Position numbers and translations under genes: made by a program. Shown in pieces: positions 1 through 9,216 of a DNA stretch of 64,000 bases; position 1 is the stretch's first letter, and each line of letters starts with the position of its first letter. Source of the DNA: Streptomyces sp. P3 (GTDB taxonomy: Bacteria > Actinomycetota > Actinomycetes > Streptomycetales > Streptomycetaceae); NCBI GenBank assembly GCA_016893485.2, contig JAFEKX020000001.1, positions 4,712,001 to 4,776,000 on the forward strand, written 5' to 3'. Below the pieces are notes generated by a model that saw only the letters and a program-made list of their open reading frames with translations, had not been told where the DNA came from and did no database searches.

Positions 1-202
1 CCTTTTTGCTGTCTTCGGCGATCAGTCGCCGCCTGCCAGATTCGTGCCAGAACGTTGATCGCCAGGGAGGACCGAAAGCCCCGGTATACCGACGACGACG
101 CGGGCCCGACGTCATTTCCGACCGAAGGAGCTGGGCGGAAGGCCGCTCCCTCCTCCCGAGGGAGACGAGACCACTGGGTCCCCTGCCCACGAATGGCTCC
201 AT

Positions 203-461
203 GTGGCGCGCGGACGTCGACGTGCTGACAGCGGAGGCCGGTCGGCTCTTCGGGGCGGAGAGGGTCCTACATGCCGAGGAAGACCATCAGGCGCCAGCGC
301 GGGCCGTGTTGGTTCGCCGACGCGTCGACCTTCGCCATGGTGGCGATCGGCCGCTCGGCAGCCTTTTCCTTGCCGGCGCCTTTGATCCCGCTGATCCCGC
401 ACGGGTTGCGCCTGATCAGCTCGTCATCAACGGCGGGTTCCCTGGTGCTCTTGAGCAGCCT
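203..461 (-). pseudogene. Remnant of a tyrosine recombinase (integrase)
   Basis: Read on the minus strand, about 60 residues match the middle of actinobacterial phage-type integrases. The segments KSTREPAVDDELIRRNPC, KGAGKEKAAERP and HGPRWRLMVFLG correspond to the stretch before and at the start of the catalytic domain. A stop codon follows at about 267, after which a further piece (RPEEPTGLRCQHVDV) resembles the region around the first catalytic arginine. No N-terminal domain and no C-terminal HxxR...Y box were found, so the gene is dead. It suggests that a mobile element was once integrated here; no attachment site or tRNA gene is visible nearby. Nothing else in 1-597 looks like a gene. Confidence 0.55.
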
Positions 462-597
462 CGGTGATCGTGCCCACCGGAGTGGAGGTCCCCGGCACCC
501 GTCGCCGCCGCGCACCCCGGCCTCGGCGCCGCATGGCGGCCGTACGCCGATCGCCGGGTGGCTTCTGGTCGTTGCCGTCGTCCTTGGAGGTACGGCT

Positions 598-990
598 TCA
601 CCGGTCGGTCGGCCGACTCCGCTCCGGGAGACGGGTCTTCACCCAGCTCGCGAGTTCCTTGAGTGCGGGCTCCAACTCCGCGCCCGCTTGGGTCAGTTGG
701 TGGGAGACTCGCAGCGGCAGCCCGTTGTCCACCGTGCGCACGACGAGTTCCGTGGCGGCGAGCTCGGCCAGGCGGTTGGAGAGCATGCGTTCACTGATTC
801 CGGGTATCGCCCGGCGCAGGTCGGCGAAGTGCGTCGGCCCCGTGATCAGCACGGACATGATGGGGCCGGTCCAGCGCTTTCCGAGGAACTGGAAGACGTG
901 CGTGATGCCCTCGTCGACCTGTGTACGGGACACCGCGTCCTGACGGGCTGCGCTCCCGTGGGCCAGGTGCGCCGGGCGATTCACACGCAT
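598..990 (-). CDS. HxlR-family winged-helix transcriptional regulator
   Basis: A 130-residue protein starting at ATG 990, read in one frame. It has the HxlR layout: GKRWTGPIMSVLITGPTHFADL forms the first helices, then the recognition region ISERMLSNRLAEL, then a beta-wing and a C-terminal dimerisation helix (LEPALKELASWVKT). HxlR proteins are small DNA-binding repressors or activators that often respond to electrophiles or redox-active compounds. The upstream in-frame extension to 1137 is arginine-rich and not conserved-looking, so the internal ATG is preferred. It lies 3' of the short-chain dehydrogenase on the same strand, and either could regulate the other's neighbourhood. Family assignment is secure; target and signal are unknown. 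Confidence 0.8.
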   Translation of the reverse strand: MRVNRPAHLAHGSAARQDAVSRTQVDEGITHVFQFLGKRWTGPIMSVLITGPTHFADLRRAIPGISERMLSNRLAELAATELVVRTVDNGLPLRVSHQLTQAGAELEPALKELASWVKTRLPERSRPTDR

Positions 991-1258
991 GATGCGGCGG
1001 TACGGAGGGGTGCACGGGCGATGTACCGGCGGCGGCCCTCGACAGGACGTCGGCCCCGACCGGTCTGCGTCGCATGTCGGTTCCATCTGCGAAAGGCCCC
1101 CGCACCTGGCATGCGCGGTGCTCGGACGGCGGAACACGGCCCGCTCGGGAGCGGCTGAGGCTCCGGTCCGATCGCACGGTTGCGCGCGTAGGTCATGGCG
1201 TTTCCTCTGCGGACAGATGCTGGACGGCTTGGGATGTGTGGTGCTCGTGGCAGGACGA

Positions 1259-1959
1259 TCAGCCGCGGGGGAAGCCCTTGTCGTCGAGCCTGAAGACCAG
1301 CTCGTCCTCGTCGCGCCTGGTGGTGTGCAGCTCCCAGTACATCGGTGAGATCTGCTCGGGCCGGGCCGCCTCCACGCCGGGGATGACGGAGACGCCGATC
1401 GAGGAGTCGATACCGACGTGGGCCGCCTGGATGCCGGTGCCGAGCAGTTCCTTGTGCAGGTTCATCGCCCAGTTGCGCAGCGCCGCCGCAGCGGCGTTGA
1501 CGTTGGCGACGCGCGGGTCGGGCCGGATCGAGCCGGCGCCGGTGGTGTAGAGCAGGGTGCCCGCGCCGGCCTCGCGCATCGCGGGCAGCACCGCCCGGGT
1601 GGCAGTGATGGCCCCGTACAGCTGGAAGTTCATCTCGAACTCCACATGGGACGGTTCGGTTCCGGCGGGAGTGGTCAGCGCGGTGCCGCCGAACGTGCCC
1701 ACTGGGAGTACTCCAGGACGTCGATCCCGCCGAACCGTGATGCGGCGTCCTTGAGTGCCTGGGTGAGGGCGTCGCGGTCGAGTACGTCCGCCGGGAACGC
1801 TGCGGCGGTGATGCCCTCGGCGGTGAGGATGCCGACGAGGTCGTCGAGCCTGGCACGGTTGCGGGAGACCAGGGCGACGTCGTAGCCCTGTGAGCCGAAG
1901 GTACGGGCGATGGCCAGACCCAGCTGGGGGCCGGCTCCGACAATGGCGATGCTGGTCAC
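1259..1959 (-). CDS. Short-chain dehydrogenase/reductase (SDR), one frameshift
   Basis: About 233 residues. The start is GTG at 1959 with AAAGGA five bases upstream. The N-terminus SIAIVGAGPQLGLAIARTFG is an SDR-type Rossmann nucleotide-binding motif, followed by the second strand VALVSRNRARL. The later segment ITATRAVLPAMREAGAGTLLY matches helix 4 and strand 5. The usual catalytic YxxxK is not evident after this strand, so the protein is an atypical SDR. Reading must change frame near 1700: one C missing from a C run converts EYSPVGTFGG into a stop-prone frame. It is divergent from the TetR gene at 2125, and the repeats between them are probably that repressor's operators. Confidence 0.75.
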
Positions 1960-2026
1960 AGCGATCCTTTCGTAGAACGCCGTCGAGGAGACACGAGCGG
2001 CGCTGATGCGGCAGGAGATACGGAGT

Positions 2027-2109
2027 GGGCTATCCGTTTTGAGATCCGGATAGCCCTTTCCGGTTCACTGAAACCACCGTAGCACACGAAATGGATAGGG
2101 CTTTCCGAT
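2027..2109. promoter_or_regulatory. Operator repeats between the SDR and TetR genes
   Basis: A perfect 10-bp inverted repeat, GGGCTATCCG (2027-2036) and CGGATAGCCC (2047-2056), is separated by 10 bp. The right arm and its flank (GGATAGCCCTTTCCGGTT, from 2048) recur as a near-identical direct repeat (GGATAGGGCTTTCCGATT, from 2092) just before the TetR start. Such repeats in a divergent intergenic region are typical TetR-family operators. Binding by the adjacent TetR is inferred. Confidence 0.6.
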
Positions 2110-2124
2110 TGCTAGACTGGTCTC

Positions 2125-2826
2125 ATGAACCCCGGCGCCCAGCCCTCCGACGCCCCCGCCGCCCAGCCTGTGCGCAGTGACGTCGAGCGCAACCGGGGGC
2201 GGATCCTCGCCGCCGCGCGCACCGTGTTCGGACGCGACGGCCTGAGCGCCTCCATGGCTTCCGTGGCCCGTGAGACAGGTGTCGGGATCGCCACCGTCTT
2301 CCGTCACTTCCCCACAAAGGAAGCGCTGGTCGCAGCCGTCTTCACCGACCGCATGGACGCCTACGCCGACGCGGTCGCCACCGCCCTCGACGACCCCGAC
2401 CCCTGGCACGGTTTCACCGGCTACATCGAGGCCGCCTGCGCGATGCAGGCCGCCGACAATGGGCTTCGCCGACGTCCTGACCATGACCTTCCCCACCGCC
2501 AAGGCCATGGAGAAGAGGCGGAACGAAGCGTACGAGGGCATGGTGGAACTCATCGGCCGCGCCAAGGCCACAGGCCGACTGCGCCAGGACTTCGACCCCT
2601 CGGACCTGGTACTGCTGCACATGGCCAACCTCGGCGTCGTCAACGCCTGCGGCGACGCCGCTCCCGACGCCTGGCGGCGCGTCGTAGCCCTGATGATCCA
2701 GTCCTTCGAGGCCCCGGCCCGGGCCCCCTTCCCGCCTCGCCCCCGCACGACGACCTCTACAGGGCCATGCTCCGCGCCCTGCCGGCAGGCGACACCGTCG
2801 CGCGGAAGCCCGACCCGGACAGCTGA
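2125..2826 (+). CDS. TetR-family transcriptional regulator, two compensating frameshifts
   Basis: About 233 residues from ATG 2125. The N-terminal helix-turn-helix is clear: RGRILAAARTVFGRDG, then MASVARETGVGIATVFRHF, then TKEALVAAVF. The C-terminal ligand domain reads on as GFADVLTMTFPTAKAMEKRR and LHMANLGVVNACGDAAPDAW, ending DDLYRAMLRALPAGDTVARK. The frame changes at about 2460 (one extra G) and again near 2740 (one C missing), which restores the original frame. It is divergent from the SDR gene, with shared operator repeats between them, so it most likely represses that SDR and itself. Ligand unknown. Confidence 0.8.
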   Translation: MNPGAQPSDAPAAQPVRSDVERNRGRILAAARTVFGRDGLSASMASVARETGVGIATVFRHFPTKEALVAAVFTDRMDAYADAVATALDDPDPWHGFTGYIEAACAMQAADNGLRRRPDHDLPHRQGHGEEAERSVRGHGGTHRPRQGHRPTAPGLRPLGPGTAAHGQPRRRQRLRRRRSRRLAARRSPDDPVLRGPGPGPLPASPPHDDLYRAMLRALPAGDTVARKPDPDS

Positions 2827-3184
2827 CCTCCCGGCCCCTCACCAACCGGGGAAGGGGGACAGCCGCGTCACGGGCTCGCAGGTGGAGTCGGTCGACGAGC
2901 ATCGCCATGGCTGGTTCGACGCGTGCGCCGTGGCCCGTCGGTACCGGCCCGGGCCGTCGCCCTCGCCCGTGTCCCCCTCGCCCGCCGTGCCGCCATGCCG
3001 CCGTGCCGCCCGCGCACCGTACGGCGACCTCCGCGTCCCGCAAGGCAACCCAGCCGCAACCCGGCCCCCTCCCCACCCACCCCGACACCACCCCTAGGTG
3101 TGACGCGGCTCACCCGTAGGAGAAAACCCGCAGTCCGCCCCCACGTCTAGCCGGTGTGAGACGAGTCAGGAAAGTGCCGGGGAG
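2827..3184. promoter_or_regulatory. Non-coding leader with possible ECF promoter
   Basis: No gene is supported in this 358-bp stretch. Near its 3' end are a GTGA-N6-TCAC palindrome (3100-3113) and, 38 bp before the sigma factor start, AAAACC (3123-3128) and CGTC (3144-3147) spaced 15 bp. This loosely resembles a Streptomyces ECF promoter (AAC...CGTC), which would allow the sigma factor at 3185 to autoregulate. The match is partial. Confidence 0.3.
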
Positions 3185-3714
3185 ATGGACGAGGAGCGGC
3201 TCGTCCGGCTGGTGGCCAGGGGGACCGTGCGGCGTTCGACGAGTTGTACCGGCGTACCGCGCCGTGGCTGGCCGTGCGGCTGCGGCGGCGGTGTGCCGAT
3301 GAGCAGATCGTCGCCGAGGTGATGCAGGAGACGTATCTGGCGGTGTGGCGGGCGGCGGGGGCGTTCGCGGGTGCCTCGGTGGGCGGTACGGCCGTCGGGT
3401 GGCTGTGGACGATCGCGGCGCGGCGGCTCGTGGACGCCTTCCGGCGCCGGGCCCATCACGCCGAGCCGCCGCCGGCCGCCGCTCCCGCCGGTGCCGCGCC
3501 CGCCGCCGAGGAAGAGGTGCTCGCGGCCACCGTCGGCGGGGACGTCGGTGACGCGCTGCGGTGTCTCGCGCCCGAACTCCGGCAAGTTCTGCAGGCGTTG
3601 GTGCTCGACGGGCTGTCCGTGCGCGAGACCTCCGTCCTGCTGGGACTGCCCGAGGGCACGGTCAAGACGCGCGCCCGCCGGGCCCGGATCGCGATGCGGA
3701 GGGCCCTGACATGA
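3185..3714 (+). CDS. ECF RNA polymerase sigma factor, one frameshift
   Basis: About 176 residues from ATG 3185. The start MDEERLVRLVARG continues after one missing G (about 3222) as DRAAFDELYRRTAPWLAVRL, the start of region 2. Region 2.2-2.4 is seen in ADEQIVAEVMQETYLAVWR and VGWLWTIAARRLVDAFRRR. Region 4 is LAPELRQVLQALVLDGLSVRE, then the HTH GLPEGTVKTRARRARIAMRR. An alanine/proline-rich linker joins the two. The stop overlaps the next start (ATGA), coupling it to the zinc-finger membrane protein at 3711, its likely anti-sigma factor. It heads a five-gene coupled operon including an ABC transporter. Confidence 0.85.
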
Positions 3715-4775
3715 AAGCGGAGGGCCCTGACATCAATGCCGACGTGAATACCGAGGTGAAAGCCGACGTGAAAGCCGACACCAAAGCCGACGTGGAACCC
3801 GATGTGGAAGCCGACGCGAATACCGGCAAGAAAGCCCGCCTCAACGCCCGCCTCAAGGCCCGCCTCAGGGCCCGCATCAGGGCCCGCATCAGGGCCCGCC
3901 TCAAGGCCCACGTGAAAGGTGACACGCAGGCCCAAAGCGGCGTCGCGCATGCCTCGGCTCGGTTGCTCGGCGCGTACGCGCGGGGGCTCGGCGAGCCGGG
4001 TCTCAGTGCCGATGAGGTGTGGGCCGTAGAGGCGCATCTGGAGGGGTGCGGGGAGTGTCGGGAGCGGCTCGCGGGGGCTGTCGGCGGGGGTTGCCGGGCT
4101 TGTCGAGGGGGTGTGGGCGGGGCTTGAGCCTCGGCTTACCGCTCCTGTGACTCGGCGGCGGTATCGGTCCGTGCGGGTGTCGGGGTGGGTGACGCCGGTG
4201 ATGGTGCCGTGGCTGGGGATGGTCGTCAGTGTCGCGCTCGTGGCCTTGCTGCTTGATCTCGTCGGGGGTGGGTTCGGGTTCGGTGGGTCGGGCGGGGGTG
4301 TGTCGCTCGTCCTGCTGTGCGCGCCCCTGCTGCCCGTGCTCGGGGTCGCCGTCTCGTGGGCCCAAGGGCTCGATCCCGCCTACGAGTTGACCGCCTCCGT
4401 GCCTCGGGCCGGGCTGTATCTGGTGTTGCGGCGCACGGCGTCCGTGCTCGTCGTGGTCGTGCCCGCGCTGGCCGTGGGCGGCTGGGCGACCGGCGTGCCG
4501 GGAGTGACGGCCGCGCAGTGGCTGCTGCCGTGTCTGGCCTTCACCTCTACGACGCTGGCGCTCGGCGGGGTCGTCGGGGTGACCCGGGCCGCGGTCGCGG
4601 TGGTCGTCGTGTGGGCCGGGGTGGTGGTGACGCCGACGGTGGCCGCTCACCGTGCGACCTTCGCGCTGCAGACGGGCGGGCTGCCGGTGTGGGGGTCGTC
4701 CTCGCGCTCGGTGTCGGGGTCGTGGTCGTGGCTGCCCGTAGGGGTGCGTACTCCGTGCTGGGGGTTCATCGGTGA
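3711..4775 (+). CDS. Zinc-finger (ZAS/zf-HC2) membrane anti-sigma factor with repeat-rich N-terminus, frameshifted
   Basis: About 354 residues from ATG 3711, overlapping the sigma factor stop. Residues 1-45 are low-complexity acidic/lysine repeats (KADVKADTKADVEPDVEADA). Residues 43-66 are six tandem RLxA units giving a very basic segment. The anti-sigma signature H-x3-C-x2-C (HLEGCGEC) lies near residue 110. After an extra G near 4070 the frame continues into about six hydrophobic segments (for example MVVSVALVALLLDLV and ASVLVVVVPALAVGGWA); a second indel near 4690 leads to the end GAYSVLGVHR. ZAS proteins sequester ECF sigma factors at the membrane. The repeat expansion is not a normal part of the family. 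Confidence 0.75.
3837..3908 (+). repeat. Six tandem 12-bp repeats inside the anti-sigma gene
   Basis: Six consecutive 12-bp units of the form CGCCTCAAGGCC (variants CGCATCAGGGCC) are in frame and encode RLNA, RLKA, RLRA, RIRA, RIRA, RLKA. They follow degenerate GACGTGAAAGCC-type units further upstream in the same reading frame. A 17-bp direct duplication (GCGGAGGGCCCTGACAT at 3696 and 3717) spans the sigma stop and anti-sigma start just before them. Confidence 0.85.
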
Positions 4776-4846
4776 GCGAGCGAACACCTGCCACGCGATC
4801 CAATCGGACTGGGACTGGGACTGGAATGGAGAGGGAACCTCACGTG

Positions 4847-5649
4847 ATGTCCTCGGTGAGCGCGGCCGATCTCGCGCCGACTGCCTATGCCTGGGAGATC
4901 CGGGCGACCGGTCTGAAGGTCAGGGCCGGACGGAAGCGGATGGCCGTCGACGGGCTGGATCTGTCGCTGGGAACCGGCGTCCACGGTGTTCTCGGGCCGA
5001 ACGGGGCCGGGAAGACCACGCTCATCCGGGCGTTGGCGACCGTACTGCGGCCCGCCGGGGGACGTTGGAGCTGCTCGGGAGTCCGCGGGCGGGGTGGGTG
5101 AGCATCGGGCGCTGCGGCGGCGGATCGGGTATCTGCCGCAGGAGTTCGGCTACTACAAGCGGTTCACCGTGCGTGAATTCGTCGAGTACATGGCCTGGTT
5201 GAAGGAGGTGCCGAAGGCGGACATACCCGGGGCGGTCCAACGGGCCGTGGAACGGGTGGGGTTGGCCGACCGTGCCGACGACCGGATGAAGGCGCTCTCC
5301 GGTGGCATGGTGCGGCGGGTCGGCATCGCCCAGGCCATCGTCAACGACCCGGCGATCCTGCTGCTCGACGAACCGACGGCCGGGCTCGATCCGGCCCAAC
5401 GGCTGCGGTTCCGGGGTTGTTGCAGGAGTTGGGGGCGGACACCTGCGTGGTCGTGTCGACCCACCTCGTCGAGGACGTCGCCGCCGCGTGCAGCGACGTG
5501 GTGCTCTTCGCCGAGGGGCGACTGGTCTTCCAGGGCACTCCGGACGAGCTGGCCGCGGCCGGGGTCCCGAGCACGCGGGGGACAGTCCGTTGGAACGCGG
5601 GTACTCGGCGCTGCTGCTGGACCCCGAGCGCGAAAGGGGTTCCTGGTGA
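4847..5649 (+). CDS. ABC transporter ATP-binding protein, several frameshifts
   Basis: About 267 residues. ATG 4847 has GGAGAGGG 11 bp upstream; a GTG at 4772 overlapping the previous stop is an alternative start. Walker A is GPNGAGKTT, the Q-loop is GYLPQEFGYY, the signature is ALSGGMVRR, Walker B is AILLLDEPTAGLDP and the H-loop is STHLVED. At least four single-base indels (about 5065, 5090, 5415 and 5570) are needed to join these pieces, yet all motifs are present in the right order. It energises the permease encoded next, whose GTG start overlaps its stop. The operon position behind a sigma/anti-sigma pair suggests an envelope-stress-induced exporter; the substrate is unknown. Confidence 0.75.
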
Positions 5650-7099
5650 ACGCCCGTGCCCCGCGCGTCGGCGCGACCTTCCGCGCCCCGCGCTTCGACG
5701 TCAACCTCCGTGTCCTGCGTACCGAGTTGAGACGTTCCGTCGCCCCCTGGGCGGGCGGGGTGATCCTGATCGGCGCGCTGGCGTTCCTGTATGCGCTGGA
5801 CGCCGGCTGGTGGCACGGCACCACCGCGTGGACGGCGCAGTGGACGTCCCTCGCCATGTGGACCCGCGGTCTGCTGTTCTATCTCTGGCCGCTCGCCGTG
5901 GGGCTCGGGACGTTGCAGGGGCTGCGCGACCGCCGGTCGAAGATGGTCGAGCTGCTGACGAGCACGCCCCGGCCCGCCCGGCACCGCGCGGCCGTACCGG
6001 CGGGCGCGACCGCGCTCGCACTGGCCTCGGCCTTCGCACTCGTCGTCGCCGTGGGCGGGGTGCAGGTGATCGCCAACACCAGCTACACGCGCGCCGGTTG
6101 GCTGCCGATCACGCTGATCGCGGTGCTCTTCCTCGTCGCCGGGGCCGTACTGGGCATGGGCGTCGGGCGGGCTCTGCCGTCGGTGCTCACCCCGCCGCTG
6201 ATGGCCATGGCCGCCTTCGCGTTCACCGCGCTCATGCACTCGTCGCTCGGCCGTACGGCGAAGCTCGATCCGGCGATCGGGATCACGACCACCGAGCCGA
6301 ACCGCCTCTCCCTGCTGTCACCCGAGGTGGACGAGGTGCGCAGCACGCTGGTCACGCTCTCCTCCGCCGTGCACATCGGGCAGACGATCTGGGTCCTCGG
6401 CATGGCCGCGACCGGCTTCGCCCTGCTGATCGCCGCGAACCGGCGCGCCCGGCTGATCGCCCTCACCCCCGTCGTGGCGGGCGCGGCACTCGCCCTGCTC
6501 GTCCTGCCCTCCGCCCCGAACCGGATGTACGTCGTCGACACGGCCGCCGCCGCGCCGGTGTGCGACGGCCCGGTGTGCGTGGCCAGGGTCCACGAGGACC
6601 GGCTCGCCGCCCTGGCCGGTCCCGGCAAGGAGGCGCTACGACTGCTGCACCGCGCCCTCGGCGACCGGGCGCCGGTCTCGGTCCGGGAGAACACCACCGT
6701 CGCGCCGTGGGGCTCCACGCCCAAGTGGTCCCGTACGACTGTGCTGTTCACCTTCGACGACGACATCGTCGCCGATGCCGCGACCCCCGAGGAGCTGACC
6801 TCGGCCCTGCTCGCCGAAGGCATGGTCCCGGGGTGCGATCCCGTCGGCTGGAGCGGTTTCGGGGGCGACCAGTACGCGCAGAGCGTCGCGGTGGGCTGGA
6901 TCCTCGGCAGGCTTCAACCGCTGCCCGGCACGCCGGCGATGGTACGTGACGAGGTCGAGGCCAAGTCCCGTCCTGTGTGGGAGCAGTTGAAGGCGCTTCC
7001 CTGGTCGGGCCAGCTCGCGCGGATCAACGCGATGCGGGGCGCCGCGCTGGCTTGCAAGGGGGACCCGTTCGAGGTGGTTTCGGGGCGGGGGCGGGGTGA
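5646..7099 (+). CDS. ABC transporter permease with large extracytoplasmic domain
   Basis: About 484 residues from GTG 5646, overlapping the ATPase stop. Six membrane segments can be seen (for example GGVILIGALAFLYALDAGW, ALALASAFALVVAVGGVQVI, LIAVLFLVAGAVLGMGVG, AGAALALLVLPSA). The C-terminal region after residue 300 is hydrophilic (CDGPVCVARVHEDRLAALAG through LPWSGQLARINAMRGAALA) and probably lies outside. The frame is intact until the last codons, where one G missing from a G run at about 7085 places the stop at 7097-7099, overlapping the next gene's GTG. It is the membrane partner of the preceding ATPase. Substrate unknown. Confidence 0.7.
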
Positions 7100-7754
7100 G
7101 GTCGGCGTGCGGGGAGGTGAAACGCCCGCGTTTCTCGGCAAGATGGCGACGCCCGGCCGCGAACTCGCCCCGCCGCCCCCTGAGATGGCTGACCCTCTAC
7201 GCCCGTTCCCGTCAAGTCCCCGCCTCGCTCGCCGCCTTGGTGATCGGCGCCATGAGCGTGTGGGCGGTCGCGCCGAGCCGTGGTGTCGAGGGCGGTGATC
7301 CCCGGTTGGCGGTGCTGGGGATGGGCGTGGGGGTGGTGGCTGTTTCGGTGGGGTTCGGGGGCAGGATCTCGCGCTGGACCGGACGGCGGCGGTTCGGTGG
7401 GTGCCGAGACGGGCGGCGCATGTGCTGCTGGCCGGTGTGGCTGTCGCCGCGGTGTCGTGGGGACTCTGGGCGCCCGGGGCGGAGTCGGGCGGGGCCGAGA
7501 TCCTCGTGCGGGGCAGTGCCGGGCTGACGGGGCTGGCCGCGCTGGGGGCCGCCCTCTCGGGTGGGCAGCACGCGTGGACGTTGCCCTTCGGCTGGCTCTC
7601 GTTCTCGTTCTTCGCGCCGCCCGCCACCAGTACGGCGACCCGGGTGGCGAGCTGGATGCTGCTGCCGCCCGGCACCCCTGCGGGGACCTGGACGGCCCTG
7701 GTCCTCCTGGCCGCCGGCACCTCGGCCTACGCCCTCGCGGGGCCGAGGCGGTAG
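7096..7754 (+). CDS. Integral membrane protein, last gene of the ECF/ABC operon
   Basis: About 219 residues from GTG 7096, overlapping the permease stop. It contains roughly six hydrophobic helices: ASLAALVIGAMSVWAVA, LGMGVGVVAVSVGFGG, AHVLLAGVAVAAVSWGLW, LTGLAALGAALSGG, a segment before FGWLSFSFFAPP, and ALVLLAAGTSAYALAG. One indel near 7365 joins the first two helices to the rest. No known domain is recognised. The coupled position suggests a second permease-like subunit or accessory to the ABC exporter. Confidence 0.65.
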
Positions 7755-7764
7755 GGGCAGGGGG

Positions 7765-8516
7765 TCAGGACAGGGCGCCGGTCACCGCCAGCGACGTGCC
7801 CGTCTTCATCGACGCGTAGAACCACTTCGCGTCGGTCACGCTCAGGTCGATCCAACCGCCGCTGCCCCGGAACCGCCGACGTTCTCCTTGCCGTAGCGGA
7901 GGGCCGCGCCGACGTAGACCGGGGTGTTGTCGGCGTCGCGCAGTTCGACGGCGTACGAGATCTCGGCGTTGTAGCGGGAGCCGTCGGCGGGGTCGGCGAC
8001 GGTGACGAGCTTGAGGTCGGGTCGCCTGTCGTAGACCGTCAACGGTCCCGTGAACTTGGGGTGTTGGTGGAGCCGTTCGGCAGCGAGATGATCCGCCTCC
8101 CGACCAACATGACGCGTTTGTCGAGGTTCAGGGTGCCGACAACGGGGTTGGCACGGAGGGGAGTTGATGCTTCGACCGAGGGGGTGGGAGATGGGGGCGG
8201 GTGTTGCGGCCATGGTCGTGGCTGCCGGGATGCCGTTCTCGTACCCGGGGGCCGCGGGTTGGGTGGAGTGACGACGGTTCGAGGAGTCGGTCAGATCCAG
8301 GGTCGAGGCGTAGGCGACCAGGGCTACGGCTGCCGTGGCCGCGACGAGGATGCCCGTCACCCGGCGGCGGGCACGGCGTGCGGCCCGGCCGCGGACCTGG
8401 GCGCCGGTGAGGGGCGAGTACGTCTCGTTGCCCGCGGCGAACCGACGGAGCGCGAGGGAGAGTTCGGCGTCGGCGCCGGTGGGGTCGGTGTCGGTGCCGG
8501 AGAGTTCTTCAGACAC
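7765..8516 (-). CDS. Single-pass membrane protein paired with an ECF sigma factor
   Basis: About 250 residues from GTG 8516, which overlaps the sigma factor stop by 8 bp. The N-terminal ~50 residues are cytosolic and charged (SLALRRFAAGNETYSPL), followed by RRARRR and one membrane helix (VTGILVAATAAVALVAYAS). The rest is extracytoplasmic: after compensating indels around 8060-8200 it reads LNLDKRVMLVGRRIISLPNG and then a beta-rich segment, ending WFYASMKTGTSLAVTGALS after a further indel near 7868. The topology and coupling fit a regulator or anti-sigma of the upstream sigma factor, but no zinc motif is seen and the function is unproven. Confidence 0.6.
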
Positions 8517-9057
8517 GGCCGCTCTCCTTCCGCACAGGGACGACCGGAGCGACCGGGGTCACCGGGGCAACCGGGGTGTCCGGCTCGTCGACCGTCAGGT
8601 GTTTCGCCAGGGCCGCCCGGCCGCGGAACAACCTCGCCTTGACCGTCCCCACCGGCGCGCCCGTCTCCGACGCTATCCGCTCGACACTCAGGTCGCACAG
8701 ATGGTGCAGGACGATCACCCTCCGCTGTGCCGTGGGCAGTTGGCGCAGTGCGGCAACCAGTGCGGTGTGGTCGGGGTCGGGTCCCGGTACGGACTCGGGC
8801 GGTGGCGTACGGCGCACCAGTTCCAGCCAGCGCCGCGCCCGGCGCCAGCGGCTGACCGCCAGCCGCATGGCGACCGTGCGGATCCACGCCTCCGGCGCCT
8901 CGTCCGCGAGGAAGTCCCCGCGCCGGTCCCAGGCCCGTACGAACGCCTCCTGGACCACGTCCTGCGCCTCCTCCCGATCTCCGGTGAACGCCGCGAGCTG
9001 GCCGGTCAGACGGGGAAACGTGGCCGCGTAGAAAGCGTCGAACTCGTCCTCGGTCAT
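8509..9057 (-). CDS. ECF RNA polymerase sigma factor
   Basis: 182 residues from ATG 9057, intact. Region 2 reads FDAFYAATFPRLTGQLAAF, EEAQDVVQEAFVRAWDRR and EAWIRTVAMRLAVSRWRRA. Region 4 reads LRQLPTAQRRVIVLHHLCDL followed by ERIASETGAPVGTVKARLFR. The C-terminal tail consists of VAP/VTP repeats encoded by 9-bp tandem repeats (about 8536-8578). It is co-transcribed with and overlaps the membrane protein at 8516, and is divergent from another sigma-type gene at 9217, so the 160 bp between them probably carries both promoters. Confidence 0.88.
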   Translation of the reverse strand: MTEDEFDAFYAATFPRLTGQLAAFTGDREEAQDVVQEAFVRAWDRRGDFLADEAPEAWIRTVAMRLAVSRWRRARRWLELVRRTPPPESVPGPDPDHTALVAALRQLPTAQRRVIVLHHLCDLSVERIASETGAPVGTVKARLFRGRAALAKHLTVDEPDTPVAPVTPVAPVVPVRKESGRV

Positions 9058-9216
9058 GACCTCACCGGCGTCTTGGAATTCCCGTGCAACCTGACGGCCC
9101 TCGCGGTGCGTACAGGTCCCGAACGCCGCGTTCCTCACCACACGGCCCACAGGAAAGACGAAGAACACGCGTCTCTGGATCCACTTCCCCCACAGCAGTA
9201 CCGGAGGACCACCGAA

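Noticed and set aside
4847..5649. Programmed frameshifting to explain the split ABC ATPase
   Set aside because: Four or more breaks in one gene and similar breaks in most neighbours fit sequence error, and no slippery heptamer with a downstream structure was seen.
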